A stretch of DNA of 64,000 nt, taken from NCBI GenBank assembly GCA_965215855.1, contig CBDCER010000003.1:744001-808000 (forward strand), read 5' to 3'. Every line of letters begins with the position of its first letter. Positions within the stretch are counted from its first letter, which is position 1. This DNA is from J027 sp965215855 (GTDB taxonomy: Bacteria; Chloroflexota; Anaerolineae; Aggregatilineales; J027). The notes beneath the pieces are model-generated. The model ran no database searches. It was not told where the DNA came from and was given only the letters and a program-made list of their open reading frames with translations. A program made the position numbers and the translations under genes. Positions 27,701 through 37,320 of the stretch are shown here, one piece after another.

Positions 27701-30700
27701 GGCATCGGCGGTGTTGTCGGCAGTTGTGATGCTGCTGATACGCCCCGCGAAGTCATAGGCATAGCGCGTGACATGCCCGGCTTCATCGGTGAAGGTCTCC
27801 AGACGCCCATTGGCATAGGATTGCTGGGCATAGGTCAAGTCGGCGTGGGTGGTCCGGATTGTGCGGCCCCGCGTATCATATTCGTATTGCGTTTCATGGC
27901 CGGTAGGGTCGGTGATAGTCGTGACGCGCCCCAGCACGTTGTAGTCATAAAGGGTTGTGGAGAATTCGGGTGTGCCATAACCCCGCGTCACAGATACGTG
28001 CCGTCCGGCAGTGTCATAAAGGGTGCGGGTGGTGCTTTCGTAGGCCGTACCGGCAGCCACCGTCACATCTTCCAGGCGTCCGGCTCCGTCGTAAGTGTAT
28101 TGGGTGGTGCTAGCTTCGGATGTGCCCGCTGCATGGGTGATACTGCTTTGCCGCCCGGCCACGTCGTAGCCATAGGTGGTCATGATTCCGGCCTGATCCA
28201 CCTGGCTGAGTAGTCGCCCGGCAGGATCGTAGCTGTATTGGATGGTGGAGCCATCCTCATAGGTGATTTGCTGAACCCACCCCATATGGGTATAGGCATA
28301 GTGGGTCTCCTGACCACCCGGCTCAGTGACCAGCACTACCTGATCGACACCGTTGTAGGCATAGGTCGTGGTCTCATTGGCCGGGTTGGTCTGGCTCGTC
28401 AGCCGCCCAATGGTATCGTAGTCATAGGTGGTGGTGGCGGCGCTGGCCGTCCCAAAAGCGACGGTCGAACTAGTGATATGCCCAACCGGGTCATAGATAT
28501 AATGGGTGGTGCTTTCATCGGACGTACCGGCAGCCACCGTCACATCTATCACCTGCCCGGCCATGTCATAAGCGTATGTGTCCAGACGACCGGATTCGTC
28601 GGTGTGGTCCAGAACGTTCCCGGCACCATCATAGGTCCAGGTGGCTGTCGCATCATCCGGATAAATCCGTTGGGTGATGCGTCCCCGCACATCATATTGA
28701 TACTGCGACATCGCCGCCTCCGGCGTTCCATACGCCTCGGTGACGCTCAGGACCTGGCCCGCCGAATCATAAACATAATAGGTCGTTACGGCGTCCGATG
28801 TGTTACACGCCTCGGTGACATGCGTGATCTGACCCGCCGGATTGTACGTATAACACATGGTGCGGGCATCGCCGGTTCCGTAGGCTACTGTGACATCTTC
28901 CAGGCGTCCGGCTCCGTCGTAAGTGTATTGGGTGGTGCTAGATTCGGGTGTTCCATCAGCTTCAATCTTCTGGATGAGTTGTCCGCCCAGATCATAGACG
29001 TAGCGTGTGACCAGACCGGTGGGGTCGGTCTCGGTGAGGACATTGTCCCGGAAGTCGTAGGTATAGGTATAGGTCAGCGGGTTGCCCGGATCAAGCGGAT
29101 TGATGTAGTAGACATGTGTCAGGCGATTGGCGGCATCGTATTCATATTCTGTCCGCAGTCCCAATGGATCCACCTGCGCTGAACGGTTGCCGACCGGGTC
29201 ATACTCAAACTGGTAGAAGTACGTGTTTTGGGCATCCAGCGGAATGGTGGCTGTCAACAGGTAACCCAGGTCATTGTAGGTATAACTGGCTGTGGTGTTG
29301 TTGGCATTCGTCCACGACTCTACGTGTCCCAGCGTATCGTAGGTATAGGCCGAAGCATGGCCGAGCGGGTTCGTAACTGCCTCGACATTCCCAAACTCAT
29401 CATAGGTGTACTCGGTGGGTCGCCCACCCCCATTGTTGTAAATGTGGATCGTGCCATTAGTATTCCATGACAACGTACCGAGTGTTCCCAGACTATCCTC
29501 AGCACTGATAGGTAGATAAGTCTCGTTGTAACTAAAATTAATCTGGTCATTCAGCGCATTGGTAAGCGTGGCCGGGCCACCGTACTCGTTATATTCGACG
29601 CTCATGACGGTAATGCCCAGCGGATTTTGCATCGAGGTGCGATGTCCATTCTCGTTGTAGGTGTAGGTGGTGGTCTCGCCCAGATGGTTGGTCTCGGACA
29701 CCAGGTTGTACTGTGCATCGTAAGTAAAGGTCATCGTCCGGCCTAGTGGGTCTATTTCCCGTAGCAAATTGCCGAACGGATCATAAATGAGAGTCGTCAC
29801 ACCACCATCAGGGTGCGTGATCTGGATAGCATGTTGGATTTCCTGGCGATATGTTGACATCAAGATGTTACGGTCCAGTCGTACCTGGGGCGGACTGTCC
29901 ATCGTATAATCGTATTCAGTGGTATAGCCCAACGCATCCGTCACGCGGTAGAGCCGGTCATAGAGCGTCGGATCCTGGGTCGTGGCCGGGCCGTAGTATT
30001 CAACGGTGGCGACGGTATAGCCGCGCGGGTCGGTGCCACTCAGGAAGAAATGGTCGGTGTTGTAGGTGTAGGTCAGCGGCGCATCAATGTCCGGCATCTC
30101 GACCGCCACCAGGTCCCCCGCCGTGTCATATATATATTGGTAGCTGTTGCCCGCCGGGTCGATGATGCGCGTGATGCGTCCGGCGGTATCGCGCTCGAAC
30201 TGCACGTTCAGCCCACCCGAATTGCTGGTGATGCCGTTCGGCGAGAAGGTCAGTGTATTGCCGTTGAGGTCTTCAATCGACTCCAGTGTGCCATCGGCCC
30301 CAATGGTGAACACCCGCCCGTAAGGGTCGGTGTAGATGTAGCGTTGGGGGTCATATTCCGCGCCGGGGAAACAGAAATAGACGCCGCCAGAGATGGTCAG
30401 CAGTTCACAGCTATCGGCTTGCAGCGTGCCATAGAAGCCTGGCTCAGGTGTGTAGTTCTGCAGCAGCGCAAACTGGAAGATGGGGTTGGGTGTCGGTGTG
30501 AAGAAGAAGGTCGTGCGCCGCCCATCGGGCATGGTCAACGTGACGTTCTGAGCCTCATCGACCTCCAGACGTGGGTAACCGATGTCCAGCGTCCAGCCAT
30601 GTCCGAAATCGCCCACGATGTCGCGTTGCAGGCTGTCGTAGGTGCGCCCGACCGTGATGGGTAGTCCCGTCACCGGCACGACCAGGTCGGTCACGCTGAA

Positions 30701-33700
30701 GCTGACGCGCCCCGGCTTGTACTGACAGCCGACGGTAATCATCACACCGGATGCCACCAATTGCCCACCATCGTCACCCGTGACGCGGATAGCATAAGAA
30801 TCGTTCGCCAACAGGGTGGTATCCAGTGTCGCCAGTGTGCCAGGTACGTTCGCCGCGACACCCGTTGCCAACACGCGCACCTGGTCGGGGTAATTGACCG
30901 GCCAATAGTCCACAGTTGCATCTGCCGGGCCGGTGCCATCTGACACTACATCAAATGTACCACAGATCGGCTGGGCGGCGCTGTCGTCGAGGAAGCCGGG
31001 CACGTCAATCGGCGGTGCGCCAGGGTCTTCAGGATCAGGCGGCGGTGGCGGGAAGTCGAAGGTGATGACCACCGTATCATCGCGGCTGAATTCACCGTCG
31101 GTGGCAGTCAGTTGCAGTTCATAGACGCCCGGCAAACTGGCCGTAGCGATGGCCGCCAGGCTGGCCGGGTCATCGAAAGTCAACTCGGCTTCAGGATCTG
31201 GGAAGCTAACCACGCGCCAGGTATGGGTCAGGAGTTCGGGCATGGCATCGGCATCGCTGGCCTGGCCCGCCAGGGTTGCATCGGGAATGCTGACCGTCTG
31301 GTCCGGTCCGGCGTCAACCGTGGGCGGACAATGCCCCGGCAGACCATCGGGGGGTGTACAAGTGGGATAAACGGGTGGATAGAGATAGATATTTGAGCCT
31401 GCGATGTTATTGACCTCGTCCGGTTCGCTGTAGCGATCCAGGTCATCGGCCACCACCCAGACCGGCATAGCGACCGTATTCGCACCCAGTCCGGTTAGCT
31501 CAACATCCTGGTAGGTGCCCGGGGCGAGACCATTCATGATGGTCGTGACGCCGAGCAGCGAACCGCCCGCACCTGGGTCACCATCGTAGAAACCGACGCG
31601 CACGCCATCAGCGGGATCACCGACCACCGGGATATGCGCGCCGCCGCCGTTGCCAATCCGCACGGTGAGCGTGATGGGCTGGTCAATGCCGCTTTGCGTG
31701 GCCCGCACATAGGACGCGGTTAAGTCCGGGTGGGCGCTGGCACAGCCTTCGGTGTAGACGTTTTCACGGAAGTTATTGTAAATCTCCCAGTTATTAGCTT
31801 GGATGGTGGGAATAGTGCCATCATTATTGACATTGGTGATGTGATAGGCATGTTGGTTCCAAATCTGGCGCGTCGGAATCCAGTTGTTCTGGCTATCGCC
31901 GTAAACATGAATGCCATGGCTAATTGGATACCCGTAGTCGTTGCTAATCTTCACAATCTCCACATGGTTGTCAGCATCGACATCAACCAATATGGGGAGT
32001 TCGGTTGTGGTGCTGCTTGAGCTATCAGTTTCCCACAACACAAAGCCATCCGTCCCCCGGTAAATCCGCAGTTTCAATTCGTCGCCATAGATGATTTCTG
32101 CCGAACCATCGCCTTCAAAATCGAATACGGCTGATCCGGTTTGTCTCGATGAAAAGTCCTGCGTGGGGCTACTCCACTTCACGCTACCATTAGTCTCAAA
32201 AACAATGTAATTATTGCTACCCGCCACGCCAATCTCAGGTTCACCATCGTAATCGACATCAGCAACAGTTGGCGGGCCATGACCACCGCCCGGAACACCA
32301 ACCGGCCCCCATTTGATGCCGCCATCATGTTCAAGCAGATAGATACTGTTGTTTCCAACTAAGACGACTTCAGGATAAGGGTCATCATCGAAGTTGCCAA
32401 CAGCGTTAAAGCCACTCGGCAAGTTGCTATGATGCCAGTAGACGCTGCCATCAGCATGATAGGCGGTGTTGCCAACCAACACTTCCGGAGTACCGATCAT
32501 ATCCAAATTGGCAGCAAATGATAATTGTTTGACACCATGCCCATGTACGCCAAACCATTTCAAGGTGCCGTCGTTGTTAAATACAGCAGCACTGTAAATG
32601 ATGTCAGGCGTGCCATCTTGATCAATGTCAGCGATTGAAGGACCACCATTTGTATAAGGCTCAATTGGTAGAGGAGGAAATGCTGCACTCCGCCATTTGA
32701 AAGTGCCATCATGTTCAAATGCAATCAGATGGACACGGCTTTCATCAACCGTAATGATTTCTGGTTGACCATCTAAGTCAATATCTCCTGCGGCAAGTGC
32801 AGCCGACGGATTGACTTCGTAACTGGAATTACTGACGGTAAATATTTCCCCGCTACCATCGCCATGAATCGCCCGTAAATGACCGTTTGCTACGTAATCA
32901 TCGCCAATAAATGTGGAGAATATAATATCAGGGATACCATCTGATGTGATATCGATCACCACCGGTGCCATCATGACCTGGTGAGAATTGGGGACAATTG
33001 GACTGCCGGTCCACTCCCATTCGAGGACGGGGCTAAAATCACCCGGCGGCGGTGCGAAACATTCGGGGCCGGAATGGTTGTAGTTGTTGAGTTCGTCGCT
33101 CTCAACGATCACCTCACTGCTATCCACAAAAGCATGGATATAATTGCCACTGAAACTCAACGTACCCGACACCTCAGCAATCACGACAGTGGTGCTGTCG
33201 CCCGGCAGGTCGGGATGGGTGGTCGTGCCCAGCAGGTTATCCACACCAACTTCATACGTGTCGTTATCGTTGGCATCCTCGAAAAAGACGATGCTGAACG
33301 CTGCACCGGTGGGGTCCGGGCTGGCATTGCTGATGGTGGCGGATGTGGTACCGGAGACCGCCAGGGTCTGGTCGTCCACCGCCATACTGGACACATCGAC
33401 GTAATCGACTACCAGGTCAGGCAACAGGTCGTAGTAAATGGTGAGGTGATCCACCACAGAGAATTCGGTGTCGTCGGCCACCAGTTCCAGCACATACGCG
33501 CCGGATTGACTCAATGTCACCGACGGGTCTTCGAGGGTCTCGTCGGAGAACACCACAGCGCCTGGCCCACTGCGTTGGCGCCACTGAAGGCTCAGGCTGC
33601 TGCCCGCTGGCAAGCCATCATCACTGACCGCGCCATCCAGTTGGGTTGACCCACTGGCGATAGTCTGATCCAATCCGGCATCGACCGTTGGGGGAGCATT

Positions 33701-36211
33701 GGGAATCACCGAGGGTTCAGCATAGCAGAAGGTCTGGAAGACCGTCGCGTTCTGGATGTCCAGCGGCAGGTGCACCGACCATTGCAACTGGATGTAAGGC
33801 TCGGTAGCCACATAAGCGCCTCCGGTATCCGGCGTCAGCGTGTCTGTCAGGGGGTTGCCCGGTGTCGGCGCGGCAGGTCCCTGCGCCAGGGTGTAACTGC
33901 CAATGCCATTGTCCTCAACGTACACGGCCCAGGCAGCCCCCTCTGGCAGGGCGTAGTAGGCACTCACCGGTTCGGTCACCGGTATCTGGACGGTGCCATC
34001 CCCGTGCATTCCGGCACTATCCCAGGTTACATAGGCATTTGGCGCATTACTGCTATCCAGCCAACCATGTGCCACACCGGCTTGCCAATCCTCACAGATC
34101 ATGCCCGGCAGCGTCATCCAGTCGATCCTGGCGATATTGGACGTGATTTGTGCGTTGCCAGAACTCACGGTGGCAACTGCCATGTCCAAGCCATTGTTGG
34201 TGCCGGTATAGACTAAGGTTGCTATACCATCCGTATCCGTCATGCCGCTGGTTGTCTGGGGACCATTAACCCCACTGACGGTCAGGTTCACGCTGAAACC
34301 GGCGATTGGCAGCCCATCTGCATCCAGCAAGGTCGCGCTCAAGGTGTGGGACATACCGGTGATGATCGGTCCGGCTACTGCTGGACTGAGGGTCAGACTG
34401 GCCCCGACCAACACGGTCAACGTGTCACAGAACGCCCCGTCGGTCTGGAAGTTGGCATAGTCCACGTTGTCGCTGATCGAATCCCCAGATCCCATGCCCG
34501 CACCCGATGGTCCATCGGCGGCTCCCCACCAGTTGGTGGTGTAGTCCCGGCTACCCGACGAACCGGAGGCATAGACGCTGGTCGCCGAATTGCCGGTGAT
34601 ACACGAGTTGTTGACGGTGGCGGTCGTGCCATAGCTGTTGTAGATCGCGCCGCCACGGCTTGTTGCTTGATTATCGTTGATGTTGCTGTTGATGATGGTC
34701 AGCGTGTCGCCATTTGCGACCGCACCGCCTTCATCGCCCGCGCTGTTATCATGCAAATGGCTATCGGTGATGCTCATACTCTCATTGGCCCGGATCGCGC
34801 CCCCGTCATCGCCTGCCGTATTGCCCCCAAACTCACTGTTACCAATCGTGGTCGTGCCATTGTCGTAGATCGCGCCCCCATCGTCCCCAGCATGGTTGAG
34901 GGAGAACTGGCTATTGGTGATGGTGAACACGCCTGGCTGGACATGAATGGCTCCGCCATCTACCGTGGCCGTGTTGCCGGTGAAGACGCTATCTTCAATG
35001 TTGACCGTACTTGAGCTGTCCGCACTATGAATGGCTCCCCCATCAATCGTCGCACTATTATTGAGAATCTGGCAATCGGTGAATGTGGTCGAACTCACTC
35101 CGGCGACCACGAGTGCCCCACCATATTCTGTCGCACTATTGGCGTCCAGCGTGCTTTGCGTCAGAGTCAGCTGGCCGTGGTTCCGGATCGCGCCCCCGTC
35201 AATGGCGGTATTGCCCGAAAAGGTGGTAGCGGTGATGTCCACGTTACCGTTGCTACTCGACACGAGGCCGCCACCCCAATCCCCGGCGGTATTATCTGTA
35301 ATCTGCGTGCTGGTGATCGTCAGGTTACCTGAGTTGCGGATCGCGCCTCCCTCATCGGCAGTGTTATGATCCAGGGTGCTGTCAGTGATGATGAGGGAGT
35401 GAGCATCATCATTCTTGATAGCCCCGCCCGCATTCGTCGCCGTGTTGTAGGAAAACTGGCTGTCAGTAATGGTCAGCGTGGCATCGTCATTGTGAATGGC
35501 TCCGCCATCAAATAGAGCCTGGTTGCCGGTGAACACGCTGTTGGTGATCGTCATCGTATTGTCGGTGTCGTTGTCAATCGCGCCGCCATAGTCCGCGCTG
35601 TTGTTGGTGAAGGTGCTGTTGGTGATGGTCATACTGGACCCGCCCGGCGCAGCGGGTTGGTCAATCGCGCCACCGGTTTTGTCGGAATGGTTGTTGCTGA
35701 AGGTGACGGTATGGATGGCGACCTGCCCGCCCGCGTTCTTGATAGCCCCGCCCGCACCGCTGGAATCCCCACCGGTGAGGGTCAGGTAATTCAGCGTCAG
35801 GATACCTGTAGTCTGCACTTCGATGTGGCGAAATTGGGGGGCGGTACTCTCGCGCTGCAAGGTGGCCCCATAACCTTCAATCGTGATCTCACTGGTAATA
35901 TCCGGCAGTTGATCGGTTAGGGTGTAGGTGCCACTCGCCGCCAGGCAGATGGTGTCAGGTCCCGGATTACTATTGGCGGTGATGATAGCATTCACCAGGC
36001 CGGTCAGGTCATGATCCTGCACCGTATTGGCCGGTGTACAGTCTGCTATATCTAACGGTGGTGCGCCCGGCGATGGCTCATGGCGCGTGTTACTGCCAGT
36101 CGGTGATGTGGGGCCATTGCTGATCAGGGCCCGGGCCGGGCCAGTGGTCAGCACCAGGCCGACAATAACCACCGTAATGAGGTATTTTTGCAGCAAATTT
36201 CGGAGGGACAT
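24782..36211 (-). CDS. RHS-G: full-length secreted Rhs polymorphic toxin, RNase-tipped (3809 aa)
   Basis: It starts with a Sec signal (MSLRNLLQKYLITVVIVGLV). Approximate order by residue: 100-550 PMP-type beta-helix repeats (GGAI-x-N ... N-x-A); 600-695 Ig-like/invasin domain; 840-930 PKD/K319L-type; 930-1055 CARDB; 1075-1440 FG-GAP/VCBS repeats; 1500-1610 CARDB; 1630-1725 PKD-type; ~1830-1900 DUF6531-type Rhs opening (GRTYDSLQRDIVGDFGHGWT); 1950-3450 YD repeats; ~3460-3500 hyperconserved core (GRFISRDPYP); two hydrophobic segments; ~3700-3809 RNase T1/Sa-type tip with Glu in YREYTVDTP, Arg in GLRRIVTLG and His in DEHYEHFF. The repeats should form a shell around the tip, which is released into target cells. 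Start support: AGAGG upstream of the ATG. The barstar gene follows 17 bp later. It is the only copy with a secretion domain. Confidence 0.88.
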   Translation of the reverse strand: MSLRNLLQKYLITVVIVGLVLTTGPARALISNGPTSPTGSNTRHEPSPGAPPLDIADCTPANTVQDHDLTGLVNAIITANSNPGPDTICLAASGTYTLTDQLPDITSEITIEGYGATLQRESTAPQFRHIEVQTTGILTLNYLTLTGGDSSGAGGAIKNAGGQVAIHTVTFSNNHSDKTGGAIDQPAAPGGSSMTITNSTFTNNSADYGGAIDNDTDNTMTITNSVFTGNQALFDGGAIHNDDATLTITDSQFSYNTATNAGGAIKNDDAHSLIITDSTLDHNTADEGGAIRNSGNLTITSTQITDNTAGDWGGGLVSSSNGNVDITATTFSGNTAIDGGAIRNHGQLTLTQSTLDANSATEYGGALVVAGVSSTTFTDCQILNNSATIDGGAIHSADSSSTVNIEDSVFTGNTATVDGGAIHVQPGVFTITNSQFSLNHAGDDGGAIYDNGTTTIGNSEFGGNTAGDDGGAIRANESMSITDSHLHDNSAGDEGGAVANGDTLTIINSNINDNQATSRGGAIYNSYGTTATVNNSCITGNSATSVYASGSSGSRDYTTNWWGAADGPSGAGMGSGDSISDNVDYANFQTDGAFCDTLTVLVGASLTLSPAVAGPIITGMSHTLSATLLDADGLPIAGFSVNLTVSGVNGPQTTSGMTDTDGIATLVYTGTNNGLDMAVATVSSGNAQITSNIARIDWMTLPGMICEDWQAGVAHGWLDSSNAPNAYVTWDSAGMHGDGTVQIPVTEPVSAYYALPEGAAWAVYVEDNGIGSYTLAQGPAAPTPGNPLTDTLTPDTGGAYVATEPYIQLQWSVHLPLDIQNATVFQTFCYAEPSVIPNAPPTVDAGLDQTIASGSTQLDGAVSDDGLPAGSSLSLQWRQRSGPGAVVFSDETLEDPSVTLSQSGAYVLELVADDTEFSVVDHLTIYYDLLPDLVVDYVDVSSMAVDDQTLAVSGTTSATISNASPDPTGAAFSIVFFEDANDNDTYEVGVDNLLGTTTHPDLPGDSTTVVIAEVSGTLSFSGNYIHAFVDSSEVIVESDELNNYNHSGPECFAPPPGDFSPVLEWEWTGSPIVPNSHQVMMAPVVIDITSDGIPDIIFSTFIGDDYVANGHLRAIHGDGSGEIFTVSNSSYEVNPSAALAAGDIDLDGQPEIITVDESRVHLIAFEHDGTFKWRSAAFPPLPIEPYTNGGPSIADIDQDGTPDIIYSAAVFNNDGTLKWFGVHGHGVKQLSFAANLDMIGTPEVLVGNTAYHADGSVYWHHSNLPSGFNAVGNFDDDPYPEVVLVGNNSIYLLEHDGGIKWGPVGVPGGGHGPPTVADVDYDGEPEIGVAGSNNYIVFETNGSVKWSSPTQDFSSRQTGSAVFDFEGDGSAEIIYGDELKLRIYRGTDGFVLWETDSSSSTTTELPILVDVDADNHVEIVKISNDYGYPISHGIHVYGDSQNNWIPTRQIWNQHAYHITNVNNDGTIPTIQANNWEIYNNFRENVYTEGCASAHPDLTASYVRATQSGIDQPITLTVRIGNGGGAHIPVVGDPADGVRVGFYDGDPGAGGSLLGVTTIMNGLAPGTYQDVELTGLGANTVAMPVWVVADDLDRYSEPDEVNNIAGSNIYLYPPVYPTCTPPDGLPGHCPPTVDAGPDQTVSIPDATLAGQASDADAMPELLTHTWRVVSFPDPEAELTFDDPASLAAIATASLPGVYELQLTATDGEFSRDDTVVITFDFPPPPPDPEDPGAPPIDVPGFLDDSAAQPICGTFDVVSDGTGPADATVDYWPVNYPDQVRVLATGVAANVPGTLATLDTTLLANDSYAIRVTGDDGGQLVASGVMITVGCQYKPGRVSFSVTDLVVPVTGLPITVGRTYDSLQRDIVGDFGHGWTLDIGYPRLEVDEAQNVTLTMPDGRRTTFFFTPTPNPIFQFALLQNYTPEPGFYGTLQADSCELLTISGGVYFCFPGAEYDPQRYIYTDPYGRVFTIGADGTLESIEDLNGNTLTFSPNGITSNSGGLNVQFERDTAGRITRIIDPAGNSYQYIYDTAGDLVAVEMPDIDAPLTYTYNTDHFFLSGTDPRGYTVATVEYYGPATTQDPTLYDRLYRVTDALGYTTEYDYTMDSPPQVRLDRNILMSTYRQEIQHAIQITHPDGGVTTLIYDPFGNLLREIDPLGRTMTFTYDAQYNLVSETNHLGETTTYTYNENGHRTSMQNPLGITVMSVEYNEYGGPATLTNALNDQINFSYNETYLPISAEDSLGTLGTLSWNTNGTIHIYNNGGGRPTEYTYDEFGNVEAVTNPLGHASAYTYDTLGHVESWTNANNTTASYTYNDLGYLLTATIPLDAQNTYFYQFEYDPVGNRSAQVDPLGLRTEYEYDAANRLTHVYYINPLDPGNPLTYTYTYDFRDNVLTETDPTGLVTRYVYDLGGQLIQKIEADGTPESSTTQYTYDGAGRLEDVTVAYGTGDARTMCYTYNPAGQITHVTEACNTSDAVTTYYVYDSAGQVLSVTEAYGTPEAAMSQYQYDVRGRITQRIYPDDATATWTYDGAGNVLDHTDESGRLDTYAYDMAGQVIDVTVAAGTSDESTTHYIYDPVGHITSSTVAFGTASAATTTYDYDTIGRLTSQTNPANETTTYAYNGVDQVVLVTEPGGQETHYAYTHMGWVQQITYEDGSTIQYSYDPAGRLLSQVDQAGIMTTYGYDVAGRQSSITHAAGTSEASTTQYTYDGAGRLEDVTVAAGTAYESTTRTLYDTAGRHVSVTRGYGTPEFSTTLYDYNVLGRVTTITDPTGHETQYEYDTRGRTIRTTHADLTYAQQSYANGRLETFTDEAGHVTRYAYDFAGRISSITTADNTADASTTTFSYDPAGRQEYVAVAAGTPEESVTYYAYDLVGRVESVTVAHGTPEASSTLYTYDVTGQLTDETVAYGTADAATTHYVYDTMGRATNITMGYGTADASTTHYAYDLAGREVDVTTAYNTSDASTTHYDYDPAGRLGSVTLAYGSSEAATTTYTYTPAGDVRSIEDANLHTTWLDYDRLGRLTEKTLPDGSYEQYTYDRSGDLISHRLTDGSTNTFTYDSRHRLTLADYFDGNDATYGYTPTGRRAWAANNLGTTSYTYDAQDRVVNITAPHGQVSYTYDAAHNQRSMTTPAGTTTYAYNKRNLPTRMTEPGSLTSTLSYNTRGLLTQIDYPNGVVEEYQYDALDRVTEVVQYDTAPQTTLASYAYTYDVAGNPLTLTELDGSLTTWEYDAAYRLVRETRPDGGGGTLTTDYTYDKTGNRLSEAVAGDSTTTYTYNNLDELTQVAVDGQVTTTYGYDGRGNMITMADTAGVTSYSYDAEDRLTGVLLPDMTDLDYAYDTAGRRVQQTVNGTDTNYLWDETSRYGDVVLETDGGGALLVSYGLVDGRLLSQHRGGVDSYYLHDARGSTRALVDSAGTVTDTYRYAAFGDIYAQTGSTLNNYLYTGQQHDNLTGLYSLRARYYEPRLGRFISRDPYPVNYRNPIEYNRYVYGANSPVRYSDPSGLTGVLGRTLQRVSVTVPVLLIALIFGAALLNAYILIKDSLAFELPWSLSGGGAGTATEEDNNTEGGGWCPPSLCPDSSGEQEQSSDPNVPGLQDGQAPTSDDFLPNVDDLPDDPSPSLTLPSVGNPAGTNYPVPDPERAAGQLVFWVAVSFTTAAIIGISLLPGSGSGTTSPPTPQPTATPSCPSIMRGGIYPNIPDITLWDLVHCRPEVLVTWGLILNDGPFPYPEDNGQFYNWRDQRIGNKKPLRPISKPDQYREYTVDTPGHPRRGLRRIVTLGDQNRQPSQYYPTEVYYTDEHYEHFFRIWPMQ

Positions 36212-36501
36212 GACAGACCTCTTTAAGACTCAATAAGAAAACAGATTAACTACCCAAATGGCGACGACAATGACAATGGATCTGCAGCTATGAATAAAAA
36301 TGGTCGGACACTACTTTTATTGTAAGGAACTTTATGAAAAGTGAATATGACTTTGTGCTACGATTCCATGACGTTTGTCATACGATGCTTCACAAACTAC
36401 TACGTAGGAGTTAATTTGTATATTACAGATCAGGGTGATGTCAGGTTGGTGGGAGCCAGTACGGCTGTGGGTATCTGTCTTGTCAAGCCAACTGATGACC
36501 A
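36212..36501. promoter_or_regulatory. Intergenic region upstream of RHS-G
   Basis: About 290 bp without a convincing gene. On the minus strand a weak -10-like TACAAT (about 36317-36322) lies upstream of the RHS-G start, with a poor TTCACT -35-like element 15 bp away. This is not enough to call a promoter. No terminator was seen. Confidence 0.25.
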
Positions 36502-36831
36502 TCAGGCAATAGGGTGGTACTGATCGACACGCTCCTTTAAGGCATCAAATTCCTGGCGTGATGGTGTTGCCGCTAAATCGGCTTTCAGTCCTTGTATATC
36601 GTCCTTGATGAAGGCAACATCAGCCTCTACTTTTGTCAATCAGCGATCCAAACCCTTGAAACCAATTCGCATTTCTTGACGCAGACCTTCAATATCCGAC
36701 TGGGTAATATTGGCATGGAATTCGGTCAATTCGCGATGAACAATATCCTGCATGTCTTTCCGAACTGCCTCCCGAAAGCCCTTTAATGCTTGCACCAAAT
36801 CAGCTTTAGTCAAAGGTTCTCTTGTACTCAT
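36502..36831 (-). pseudogene. Small coiled-coil protein gene broken by an in-frame stop
   Basis: The frame starts MSTREPLTKADLVQALKGFR (ATG at 36831) and runs EAVRKDMQDIVHRELTEFHA to GFKGLDR, where a TGA (36640-36642) interrupts it. The same frame continues LTKVEADVAFIKDDIQGLKA and ends DALKERVDQYHPIA before a TGA at 36502. The heptad-like pattern of charged and aliphatic residues predicts a coiled coil of about 100 residues, as in small accessory proteins of mobile elements. Whether the TGA is a mutation or a sequencing error cannot be judged. It is the last gene of a minus-strand group with 36878-39743. Confidence 0.5.
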
Positions 36832-37320
36832 GGTAGGAGCAGCATAGCATATCGCATTGCCTGTTCTCAACCAGAAGTTAAGTATCGGAGCCACCGGGGC
36901 GGTCGGATCGCTTGTTTGCCAACCTTTGGCGCGTCACCTGCTCCAGGTCATGCCAAAAGCTCTCGTCCACATACCAGTCCCCCATCTTCGCCGCAATGGC
37001 TTGCATATCACTATCATCCAGTTGAGCGATTTCCTGGTCAGTAAACTCGCATCGCTGCAGATCTTCGCGGCTGACGCCAGTGATAGAAAACAGTCTGCTG
37101 CCGGGATCCGTCTCTTCAGGGAAGCGCAACGCAATGGCTTCACGTAGCCAGTTTCCCTGTGGGCCATCCATAACCGTTTTCAGCAGTACCAGGGCCATGC
37201 TGGCTTGATGCGCTGGTGGCAATTTTTCCCAGTGCGTGCGGAGTTCATCCTTGAGTTGCAACAGGTGTTGGGGTTGTGAGTCGGGAAGAGTTTCGCCGTG
37301 GAGCGGCTCAGAAGGTAATA

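Noticed and set aside
26846..29470. Long plus-strand ORFs opposite RHS-G (for example 27314-28213, 28238-29182)
   Set aside because: They are antisense shadows of the YD repeats: repeated Tyr/Asp/Gly codons leave the other strand free of stops. They lack ribosome-binding sites and normal protein composition.
24782..30000. Regular short repeats that could suggest a CRISPR array
   Set aside because: Repeats are coding (YD motifs), variable in length and without uniform spacers; no cas genes are present.
30050..35332. Plus-strand ORFs of 100-220 aa opposite the RHS-G front end
   Set aside because: Same effect from Gly/Asn/Thr-rich repeat coding; no family features were seen.
36341..36786. Small plus-strand ORFs near 36.3-36.8 kb
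   Set aside because: No ribosome-binding sites; the second is antisense to the coiled-coil pseudogene.
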